NCBI RefSeq assembly: GCF_040358985.1
Contig: NZ_CP132932.1
Span: 4,712,001-4,776,000 of the forward strand
Source: Tunturibacter empetritectus
Lineage (GTDB): Bacteria > Acidobacteriota > Terriglobia > Terriglobales > Acidobacteriaceae
Length of the DNA: 64,000 nucleotides
Reading direction: 5' to 3'
Part shown: piece by piece, positions 9,063 through 17,539 of the stretch
How the letters are laid out: every line of letters starts with the position of its first letter
How positions within the stretch are numbered: the first letter of the stretch is position 1
The notes under the pieces: generated by a model
Database searches by the model: none
What the model saw: the letters and a program-made list of their open reading frames with translations, nothing else
What the model was told of the DNA's origin: nothing
Translations under genes and position numbers: made by a program

Positions 9063-9761
9063 ATGAAATTCGGCGTTCTGGTCTTCCCCGGGTCCAACTG
9101 CGACCATGACACCCACCACGTAGTGGACGCGATCGCGCACCAGCCCGTGACCTACCTCTGGCACGCCTCAGAGGACCTTCAGGGCTGCGACGCCATCCTC
9201 GTCCCTGGCGGATTCGCCTACGGCGACTACCTCAGAACCGGCGCCATTGCCCGCTTTGCGCCAGTCATGCAATCGGTAAAGAAGTTCGCCCAAAACGGCG
9301 GACTGGTGATGGGAATCTGCAACGGCTTTCAAATTCTGTGCGAAGCAGGCCTCCTTCCCGGCGCACTGATGCGCAACGCCAGCCAGCACTACATCTGCAA
9401 ACAAACCTTTCTGCGAACCGAGACAAACAACTCTCCCTTTACGCACGGGCTGTCTCGCGGGCAGGTGTTGCAGATGCCAATTGGCCACATGGAAGGTAAC
9501 TACTTCTGCGACTCCGATACGCTGGAAACGCTGAAGAAACAGGATCGCATCGCCTTTCGCTACGCCACTCGAGAGGGCACGGTGACTGCTGCTGCGAACC
9601 CGAATGGATCGCTCGAGAACATCGCTGGCGTCCTGAACGAAGGACGCAATGTGCTGGGTCTCATGCCGCATCCGGACCGTTCCAGCGAGGCTCTCCTTGG
9701 ATCTGCGGATGGCTTGCGCTTGTTTCAAGCGATGGCGGAGTCTTTGGCTACAGCGCGATAA
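9063..9761 (+). CDS. purQ: Phosphoribosylformylglycinamidine synthase, glutaminase subunit PurQ
   Basis: Class I glutamine amidotransferase of 232 residues that supplies ammonia to PurL in step four of de novo purine synthesis, forming FGAM from FGAR. Motifs: FPGSNCDHD at the N-terminus, the oxyanion region VPGGFAYGDYLR (about 47-58), nucleophile C86 in GICNGFQ, and the His-Glu pair H203/E209 in MPHPDRSSEALLGS. Length agrees with stand-alone PurQ. purS and purL are not adjacent; the next gene downstream (40 bases) is a PHP phosphatase, so the purine genes appear scattered. No strong Shine-Dalgarno precedes the ATG. Confidence 0.95.
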   Translation: MKFGVLVFPGSNCDHDTHHVVDAIAHQPVTYLWHASEDLQGCDAILVPGGFAYGDYLRTGAIARFAPVMQSVKKFAQNGGLVMGICNGFQILCEAGLLPGALMRNASQHYICKQTFLRTETNNSPFTHGLSRGQVLQMPIGHMEGNYFCDSDTLETLKKQDRIAFRYATREGTVTAAANPNGSLENIAGVLNEGRNVLGLMPHPDRSSEALLGSADGLRLFQAMAESLATAR

Positions 9762-9801
9762 CGCAACCAGCCCACTGACGCGATGATAAGCTGATCACGC
9801 A

Positions 9802-10593
9802 ATGATTGACATTCACCATCACCTTCTGTGGGGCATGGACGATGGTGCTTCGACCCTCGAAGCCTCTGTAGCTATGGCGAAGATGGCTGCAGCGGATGGG
9901 ATCACCCACATCGTGTGTTCGCCGCACTCGAACGGCCAATACTCCTACGACCCTCCCATCATCAACGCGAAGATTATCGAGTTGCAGGAGCGGTTAGATC
10001 GTGATTCGATCGGTATAAAGCTGGGCCGTGGATGCGACTTCCATATGTCGTATGAAAATATCCAGGAGGCCAAAGTTGACCCGACAAAGTTCAGCATCAA
10101 CGGGCTGGGCTATCTACTGGTAGAGGTTCCGGACTATGGACTGCCGCGGGGTTTGACTGAAATCTTTTATCAACTGCAGTTGGCCGGTCTAACGCCGATT
10201 CTGACGCATCCGGAGAGGAATCCTACGCTGCAGGCCGATCAGGATCGAATCGCGGAGTGGCTGCAGCGGGGAGTACTGGTGCAGGTCACGGCGGGGTCTG
10301 TGCTAGGCCGGATGGGCAAGCATGCAGAGCGGATGGCGCATGAGCTGCTCGAGAATCGGTGGGTGCACTTTCTGGCAACCGATGCGCACAATACGACCTC
10401 GCGCGCACCAAAGATGCGAGAGGCGCTGGAGTTGGTCGCAGCGAAGTATGGGCCGGATTATGCGCATCTGCTCTGTGTATCCAATCCTCTTGCGGTATTT
10501 ATGGGGAAGCCGATGCCGCCACAAGTGGAGCCGCTGAACCTCTATGAGGATCTGCAGGAGAAGAGCTGGTGGCGGAGACTGCTGGGGCAGTAG
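9802..10593 (+). CDS. PHP-domain tyrosine-protein phosphatase, CpsB/CapC (YwqE) family
   Basis: A 263-residue metal-dependent PHP-fold phosphatase. The opening MIDIHHHLLWGMDDGA gives the first metal-binding His cluster, CSPHSNGQY and GRGCDFHMSYEN supply others, LTHPERNPTLQ carries a His/Glu pair, and the conserved end FLATDAHNTTSRAP closes the site. In Gram-positive and some Gram-negative bacteria such proteins dephosphorylate the tyrosine kinase that controls capsule or exopolysaccharide export. No kinase or polysaccharide gene is next to it. It follows purQ by 40 bases and may share its transcript. Confidence 0.85.
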   Translation: MIDIHHHLLWGMDDGASTLEASVAMAKMAAADGITHIVCSPHSNGQYSYDPPIINAKIIELQERLDRDSIGIKLGRGCDFHMSYENIQEAKVDPTKFSINGLGYLLVEVPDYGLPRGLTEIFYQLQLAGLTPILTHPERNPTLQADQDRIAEWLQRGVLVQVTAGSVLGRMGKHAERMAHELLENRWVHFLATDAHNTTSRAPKMREALELVAAKYGPDYAHLLCVSNPLAVFMGKPMPPQVEPLNLYEDLQEKSWWRRLLGQ

Positions 10594-10600
10594 ATTTGGT

Positions 10601-10714
10601 GGGAGCACCACGCGAAGCGGTATACAAGTCACGAAGTGACCGCGCGAATCGGGGCCTCACGAACAGGTCTTCGTTCGTGGGGTGGCAAGCGCAGTAGGCC
10701 CGTCCGGCAGGACC
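10601..10714. repeat. Palindromic intergenic repeat, copy B (right half)
   Basis: About 114 bp lying between the convergent stops of the PHP phosphatase and the SDR gene. It has the right-hand part of the family: GGGAGCACCACGCGAAG, then GTATACAAGTCACGAAGTGAC, ending in the shared terminus GTCCGGCAGGACC (10702-10714). The left terminus found in copies A, C and D is missing. Confidence 0.8.
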
Positions 10715-10720
10715 TATCTT

Positions 10721-11449
10721 TTACAATCCAAGGCCGCCGTCGACGGCGAGGAGTTGGCCAGTAATAAAGTGGGGCGCCGTGGCGAAAAAGACGGCAGCTG
10801 CCGCTACATCTTCGGCAGTGCCGTTGCGCTGCATGGGTGTTTTGCGGGCGAAGTGCTCATAGGCCTCTTCAACCTCTCCTTGAACGATCATGCCGGGGGC
10901 GATGCAGTTGACACTGATCTCAGGCGCCCAGGCCTTCGCCATGGTCTTCGAGAGCATATGCAGCGCCGCCTTGGAGGTGCAGTAGTGGCCGTGAGTGGCC
11001 CAGGGATGCAGGCCTCCTAGCGAGCCGATGTTGAGGATGCGCCCTTTGACAGCGCGCAGGTGTGGGTGCGCAGCCCGGGCCATAAGAAAGGGTGCCCGGG
11101 TGTTGGTGGTAAACATCGCATCCCACTGATCGACTGAGATGTTCTCGAGCGCTTCGGAGGCAAAGATTCCGGCGTTGTTGACGAGTAAGTCGATGCGGCC
11201 CAGATCGTTGATGACTGCAGCTACGGTCTGTTCAATGTCCTCGGGATTGCGTAGATCGCAGCGGATGGCCAAAGCGTCGACGTCGTGGGCCGCGAGCGCG
11301 TGAACTGTCTGCTGCGCCTCGGTTTGAGAAGAGAGATAGGTGATGGCTACGTCTGCGCCGCGTTCGGCGAGAGCCAGAGCGATAGACCGGCCGATTCGCT
11401 TGGCCGCCCCAGTTACAAGCACAGTCTTTCCTGTTAGCGGCCTGTCCAT
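10721..11449 (-). CDS. Short-chain dehydrogenase/reductase
   Basis: Classical SDR of 242 residues, NAD(P)H-dependent. The cofactor loop reads TGAAKRIGRSIA (about 14-25), a variant also seen in pteridine reductase-like enzymes. The NNAG motif is at about 90-93, the catalytic Ser lies in NIGSLGG and the catalytic pair is YCTSK. The C-terminus has the usual APGMI and GQLLAVDGGLGL. It could be a pteridine reductase-like or 3-oxoacyl reductase-like enzyme; the sequence alone does not decide. It is transcribed towards the PHP phosphatase; the next gene upstream on the same strand begins 26 bases away, so the two may share a transcript. Confidence 0.85.
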   Translation of the reverse strand: MDRPLTGKTVLVTGAAKRIGRSIALALAERGADVAITYLSSQTEAQQTVHALAAHDVDALAIRCDLRNPEDIEQTVAAVINDLGRIDLLVNNAGIFASEALENISVDQWDAMFTTNTRAPFLMARAAHPHLRAVKGRILNIGSLGGLHPWATHGHYCTSKAALHMLSKTMAKAWAPEISVNCIAPGMIVQGEVEEAYEHFARKTPMQRNGTAEDVAAAAVFFATAPHFITGQLLAVDGGLGL

Positions 11450-11475
11450 AGACTCTTTTCATACTGCCTGGTCGG

Positions 11476-12042
11476 TTACAGCTGGGGTGTCGAGTTGGGA
11501 GTGGCAGGCTGCGAAGTTGCGGGCGGATTGCCCGGTGCCGGCCTGGTAACCGGCACAGTCGGCCTTATCGGCTCCTGAACGCCTGGCTTCCTGGTTGCAG
11601 CTTTGCCATCGTTGTTCTCGTAGGAGGAGACCTGCTCCCTGGGATGAATCATAGCGACGGAGATCTCTTTGCTGGCCTCTTTGACTTCGTACTCTTCGGC
11701 AAAGGTTGCGAAGCCCGGCGCGATAACCTGCACGCGCACCGTGCTGCCTGTAGGGATAACGTCGATGACGGCTTTGCCGTCGGGATCAGTCTTGACTTCG
11801 AGGTTGCCCTCGTCCTTGCCGTCCATCGATGGATTGAAGATGACAGCGGCGTTCATGATGGGCTTGCCGTTGAACTTCTTGACGACGGTAACCTCGATGT
11901 GGGACGTAGCTGGCGGCGCCTTGTATTTGCGGCCACGCTTGGCAGGGACATCCTGATCCTGAGCCCTGGCGGGAAGGCTGGATGCGAAGGCGAAGAGGAG
12001 AACGAGGAACGATAGGGACCAGACGGTGCGGCGTGACGACAT
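11476..12042 (-). CDS. Secreted protein with carboxypeptidase-regulatory-like fold and Pro-rich tail
   Basis: Protein of 188 residues. Signal peptide: SLSFLVLLFAFASSLPARA (about 9-27). Residues about 45-130 form a beta-sandwich-like region (HIEVTVVKKFNGKPIMNAAVIF, KTDPDGKAVIDVIPTGSTVRVQVIAPGF) like the CarboxypepD_reg/transthyretin-like domains common in Acidobacteriota. The last 50 residues are rich in Pro, Thr and Ala and look disordered. Periplasmic or surface location is inferred. Function not recognised. It sits just upstream of the SDR in the same direction. Confidence 0.7.
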   Translation of the reverse strand: MSSRRTVWSLSFLVLLFAFASSLPARAQDQDVPAKRGRKYKAPPATSHIEVTVVKKFNGKPIMNAAVIFNPSMDGKDEGNLEVKTDPDGKAVIDVIPTGSTVRVQVIAPGFATFAEEYEVKEASKEISVAMIHPREQVSSYENNDGKAATRKPGVQEPIRPTVPVTRPAPGNPPATSQPATPNSTPQL

Positions 12043-12147
12043 GGCCTCATTCTACGACTTTTGAGATTGGGTTTGTGGGTCGGTCATCATGGCCCGGTAG
12101 GCCTGGCGGGCCTTGCGCGGGTTTCACTCACATTTCACGCAGCCGGG

Positions 12148-12176
12148 TTGACAACGGGAAGCGGGCTGACTATCGT
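12148..12176 (+). promoter_or_regulatory. Sigma70-type promoter of groES-groEL
   Basis: TTGACA (12148-12153), a 17-base spacer, and TATCGT (12171-12176), about 170 bases before groES. The -10 box runs directly into the CIRCE element, so repressor binding would block polymerase. Confidence 0.8.
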
Positions 12177-12202
12177 TAGCAATCGGAAGGCTTGAGTGCT
12201 AA
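12176..12202 (+). promoter_or_regulatory. CIRCE operator (HrcA binding site)
   Basis: TTAGCAATC, nine bases, GAGTGCTAA. This is the consensus TTAGCACTC-N9-GAGTGCTAA with one mismatch in the left arm. CIRCE is bound by HrcA, which represses chaperonin genes until heat shock. hrcA is not in the window. Confidence 0.93.
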
Positions 12203-12347
12203 CGGCTCTCTTATTTGCTTTAGGAGCCTGGGCTGCGGCCTGTTCCACTCATTTATTGCGGCTCGGGCCAGAGGTCAATGGCAGAGGCTGCGCTCTACAA
12301 CGCGGACGGCCAGCCGTTCGCCAAATCGCACTAAGGAGATGTAAGCA

Positions 12348-12647
12348 ATGGCTACAACATCATTTACACCGCTGCACGACCGGATTCTGGTTCGGCGCAT
12401 TGAAGAGGGCGAAAGCATTCGTGGTGGGATCATCATCCCGGACTCGGCAAAAGAGAAGCCGCAGGAGGGCGAGGTGATCTCCGTCGGCAAGGGCAAGTCA
12501 AACGACGAAGGTAAGGTTTTCCCGCTGGATGTGAAGGCCGGCGACAGCATTCTGTTTGGAAAGTACTCGGGCACAGAGATCAAGATCGACGGCGAAGAGT
12601 TGCTGATCATGCGGGAAGAAGAAGTCCTCGGAATTCTCAAGAAGTAG
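12348..12647 (+). CDS. groS: Co-chaperonin GroES
   Basis: Heptameric lid of the GroEL chamber; 99 residues, standard length. Family landmarks: PLHDRILVRRIEEGESIRGGIIIPDSAKEKPQ (mobile loop within about 17-33), EGEVISVGKGK, VKAGDSILFGKYSGTEIKIDGEELLIMREEEVLGIL. AAGGAG ribosome-binding site 9 bases before the ATG. First gene of the operon behind the CIRCE-controlled promoter, with groEL 112 bases downstream. Confidence 0.97.
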   Translation: MATTSFTPLHDRILVRRIEEGESIRGGIIIPDSAKEKPQEGEVISVGKGKSNDEGKVFPLDVKAGDSILFGKYSGTEIKIDGEELLIMREEEVLGILKK

Positions 12648-12759
12648 GCACTTCGTGGCATTGCACGCAGCGGATGCGCTTTCGGCGCAAAAACAAAGCT
12701 GCTTGCTTACCAATCAACATACTTTGATCGGCTTTGAGCCGGTAAACAGGAGTAAGACA

Positions 12760-14433
<1,674 letters not shown>

Positions 14434-14455
14434 GAAGTTGTTCAGAAAAAAGTGG

Positions 14456-14488
14456 AGCCCTGGTGAGAGCCAGGGCTTTGCTGTTTTT
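14456..14488 (+). terminator. Rho-independent terminator of the groESL operon
   Basis: Stem AGCCCTGG (14456-14463), loop TGAGAG, stem CCAGGGCT (14470-14477), followed by TTGCTGTTTTT. Lies 23 bases after the groEL stop. Confidence 0.85.
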
Positions 14489-14514
14489 GCTGGAGTTTTG
14501 AGGGGTGTTTTGGA

Positions 14515-14640
14515 AAAAGCATGTGTTTAGTGGTGGTTTTTTGCTGGTGTAAACGTGGTGGGATGGTGGTCTGAACATGGTCGTTAGCCGCAATGTTTTC
14601 GGAGCCGAAAAATACGCCACACTTTTGAAGATTTTTTTTG
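14515..14640 (-). repeat. Noncoding module adjoining palindromic repeat copy C
   Basis: Reverse-complement homologue of 8850-8975: TGGTTTTTTGCTGGTG (14534-14549) and AAAAATACGCCAC (14608-14620) are exact inverted matches with the same 87-bp overall span. It lies 31 bases left of the palindrome at 14652, the mirror image of copy A. Confidence 0.8.
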
Positions 14641-14651
14641 TGAAAAGATTT

Positions 14652-14849
14652 GTGTCCTGCCGGACGGGCGTCCTGCGCGGGCGGCGGCCACTTCGTGGCG
14701 GGTATACCGCTTCGCTTGGCGCTCCCGTTGGTCGCGAACAGGAGTTCGTGCCGACCAACGGAAGGAGCAATGCTGTCTGGTTGGCCAAGACCGGTATACG
14801 CGTCACGAAGTGGCCGCTGCCCGCGCAGGGCGCCCGTCCGGCAGGACAC
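14652..14849. repeat. Palindromic intergenic repeat, copy C (full, 198 bp)
   Basis: Ends in the same GTGTCCTGCCGGAC and GTCCGGCAGGACAC termini as copy A. Internal features include CGCTCCCGTTGGTCGCG with GACCAACGGAAG, and CCACTTCGTGGCGGGTATACC mirrored by GGTATACGCGTCACGAAGTGG. It lies between the convergent ends of groEL and a VWA gene and stops six bases from the latter's stop codon. Confidence 0.92.
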
Positions 14850-14855
14850 CTTGCG

Positions 14856-15815
14856 TTAGTTGGCGACGACGGTTCCGGGGCGGACCTGGGTTGGGGCGCG
14901 GAGTTTGGTTTTGGGGAGGTCGGTTGACGTTTTCAGACTGACGAGTTTTTTGTTGGCGTCTACGGGAAAGGTGGCGACGTAGGTTCGGGCGATGGCCTCT
15001 TGAAACTGCTTGAGGTAGGGGGCCATGGAGACAGGGTTCTGACCGGTGCTTTGGTAGAGCGAGAGGCCGCCGGTTCCTTCTGCCATCTGGGCGAGGTAGT
15101 TTTGTCCGCTGAAGCTGCCGCGGCCACGACTGAAGCCGGCATCGCTGAAGTAGATGGAGTAGACGGGGACGCCGGCGCGCTGGGCGTCGGTGACGGAGGC
15201 GTCGACGTAGGGGCTGTTCTGGTTGAGTGGGCTGGTGCTGCCGTTATAGGGGTCTACGCCGTTGGTGATCATAAGGACGAAGCGTGGCTTGTGGACGGGG
15301 CCTGTGCGCTGGACGGGGCTGACCTGATTTTCGGCCTGGCCGGGCCAGTTCTTGACGAAGGCGGAGAGGCAGAAGTAGGGGCTGGCGCTGGAGCCGGGGA
15401 TGCCGCTGGGAATTCGGAGGCTCTGGGCTGCAGCGGCGAGGTTCGACGTAAAGCCTGAGGCTCCGGTGCCGGGAACGACGTTGCCGTTCTGCATGTAGCC
15501 GACGAAGACTTCGGTGCCAGCGGGTAGGCTGGTGATGAAGGCGCGGAGATTGTTCATCTCGCGGGCGACGCTGGTGCGGAGGCCGTCATCGATGAGGAGG
15601 GCGACCTGGGCTCCGCCAGGGGGTATGGCGGCGAGGTTGGTAAGTGGGCTGACACGATTGTCGACCTTGAGGGTGAGATCTTTTGCGGTGGGGCTGACGG
15701 GGGCTTTGCTGTCGAATGCGACGAGAGCCTGGGTGGTGGCGGGGCTCTCCTGGGCGTGGATTGTGCTTGCTGTGGTCGCTGCCAGGAGGGTTAGTGCGAG
15801 CAGATATCGGGTCAT
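14856..15815 (-). CDS. Exported von Willebrand factor A-like domain protein
   Basis: Protein of 319 residues with signal peptide LLALTLLAATTASTIHAQ. Residues about 65-270 resemble a VWA fold: VALLIDDGLRTS occupies the place of the MIDAS DxSxS strand but is degenerate, RFVLMITNGVDPYNG resembles the LITDG strand, and VPVYSIYFSD the later strand. This is the VWFA-related secreted family abundant in Acidobacteriota. The weak MIDAS motif leaves metal binding doubtful. Function unknown. A second VWFA-type gene lies divergently across repeat copy D. Confidence 0.75.
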   Translation of the reverse strand: MTRYLLALTLLAATTASTIHAQESPATTQALVAFDSKAPVSPTAKDLTLKVDNRVSPLTNLAAIPPGGAQVALLIDDGLRTSVAREMNNLRAFITSLPAGTEVFVGYMQNGNVVPGTGASGFTSNLAAAAQSLRIPSGIPGSSASPYFCLSAFVKNWPGQAENQVSPVQRTGPVHKPRFVLMITNGVDPYNGSTSPLNQNSPYVDASVTDAQRAGVPVYSIYFSDAGFSRGRGSFSGQNYLAQMAEGTGGLSLYQSTGQNPVSMAPYLKQFQEAIARTYVATFPVDANKKLVSLKTSTDLPKTKLRAPTQVRPGTVVAN

Positions 15816-15931
15816 TTTTGTTTCCCTTCGTTAGGTTAGACGGTGCAGTGAGGCTGGGCGATGCGGGGAGGGAAAGAACATACATGATGGAAACACGTGG
15901 GAGACATGTTTGGTTGCGTTTTTTGGTGCGC

Positions 15932-16111
15932 GGTCCTGCCGGACGGGCCCACTTCGCGTGGAGCGGTCACTTCGTGACTTGTATACCGCTTCGCTAGGCG
16001 CTCCCGTTGGTTGCGAAGAAAGACGATTCCGACCAACGGGAGGACTACGCGAAGCTCTAAAGAGGCGTGCGAACGCCCGCCCTCCGCGCAGGAGGCCCGT
16101 CCGGCAGGACC
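15932..16111. repeat. Palindromic intergenic repeat, copy D (full, 180 bp)
   Basis: GGTCCTGCCGGAC (15932-15944) and GTCCGGCAGGACC (16099-16111) termini with the inner inverted pair CTCCCGTTGGT / ACCAACGGGAG and GTCACTTCGTGAC. It occupies half of the 351-base divergent spacer between the two VWA-type genes; the rest of that spacer shows no clear feature. Confidence 0.92.
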
Positions 16112-16166
16112 TTTTTTACTGGTTTTTCCGTCCTGACACACCACTGGCTCGTCTAACTCAGACACG

Positions 16167-17219
16167 ATGATGTTAGGGCTCCGCAAAACCGTTGTTTTCC
16201 TTGCTTCTTTGAGCAGCACTGTGCTGGCGCAGACGACGCTGCATACCACTACGACTCTGGTGGTTGTTCCGACTCTTGTGCAGACGCCGGACAAAGATCT
16301 GGTGTACTCGCTTCGGGCGGAAGATTTTGTGCTGACCGACAATGGAGTTCCGCAGAAGGTGACGCTGGAAGAGGAGACGAGGCGGCCGCTGTCGCTGGTG
16401 GTGCTGATGCAGACGGGCGGAGATGCTCGTGGACAGTTTTCGAGTTATGCGCATCTCGACACGATGATTGCTTCGCTGCTGGGCGAAGCTCCGAACGAGG
16501 TGTCGATTGTGAACTTCGATAGTCAGCCGGAGGCGGCTTCGCCTTTTACAACAAACGTTGCGGAGTGGGGCGATGCGATCGATCATCCTGATGTGGGGGA
16601 TCGAGGAGCTGCGATCTTCGACAGCATCGCATATGGACTTGATTTGTTACAAAAGCGCCCTACGTACAATCGTCGCGCCATTCTATTGCTGAGCCAGGGG
16701 CACGATGTGGGGAGCAAGACTCCGTTGAAGGATGTTGTGCGGGAGCTGGGCGAGACAAATACCGCGATCTACAGCGTCACGTTTTCAGCGGAGAAGACGG
16801 CCCTACGACAGGAGTTAAAGGAACCAGGGCCCAAGACAAAACCGATTGCTGTTGGGAATGTAACACCGCCTACAGTTGGAACTTATCCAAAAGGAGGAGA
16901 TACGGGAAGCCCCGCGGAGTTGATTGCTTACTTCAACCTGAGCGAGCCACTGCGTTTGATCCTCGGTGCGATGAGCAAGAATACTTCGGCTGAGGTTGCG
17001 ACGTTGTCCGGGGGCGAGTGGAGCAGCTTTGACAATGCGTAGGAGTTGACGCAGGATCTTGGCGTTTTGACGAATCATCTTCATAACAGCTACGTACTCA
17101 GCTTTACACCGACTTCTTCGGAGCCGGGGCTGCATACGATCAAGGTGCGGCTGGGTCATCATCCGGAGCTGCTGGTGTCGGCGCGGAGCAATTATTGGGC
17201 GTCTGAGCCGTCGAGATGA
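16167..17219 (+). pseudogene. VWFA-related exported protein, interrupted by in-frame TAG
   Basis: Signal peptide (VVFLASLSSTVLAQ) followed by the VWFA-related family architecture: LVVVPTLVQTPDKDLVYSLRAEDFVLTDNGVPQKV, then a VWA-like core with LSLVVLMQTGGDARG, IFDSIAYGLDLLQ and RRAILLLSQGHDVGS. The frame stops at TAG 17040-17042 after SSFDNA. The same frame continues without other interruption to TGA 17217-17219, encoding LTNHLHNSYVLSFTPTSSEP and HTIKVRLG, which is the conserved C-terminal part of this family. A single nonsense change therefore removes about 58 residues. The truncated 291-residue product may still be made; readthrough or a sequencing error cannot be excluded. Confidence 0.85.
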
Positions 17220-17539
17220 CGGTCTCTGTGGGGGAGCGAAACTTTGGATGCTTAGGTTGGAAGGTTCGAACGGTATGGGTCGGTGGAATGTGTCGGGGTC
17301 CTTCACTCCGTTCAGGATGACTGCGAAGAGCAGGCAACAACAAAGGCAACGTCAACAACAACGGCAATAGCAAAAGCAAATACGGGTCTTGACGGATACA
17401 GCAGCGCGAATCGGTCCGCTGCAACCGAGAGTTGTGGCCGCAATCCACTGCGCTGCTCACGGTGAGACAGTGAACAGCTTCGGTCAAGATGACGTGTTTT
17501 TGGGTGTGGGAGGAGAACAGATCCCCATGAAGGACGACT
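17220..17539. other. Intergenic stretch without recognised gene
   Basis: 320 bases between the broken VWFA gene and the converging receptor gene. It contains GTCCTTCACTCCGTTCAGGATGAC at 17299-17322, an imperfect palindrome-like motif, and a low-complexity CAA/GCAA-rich run at about 17335-17380. Short open frames on both strands show no protein-like features. Confidence 0.6.
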
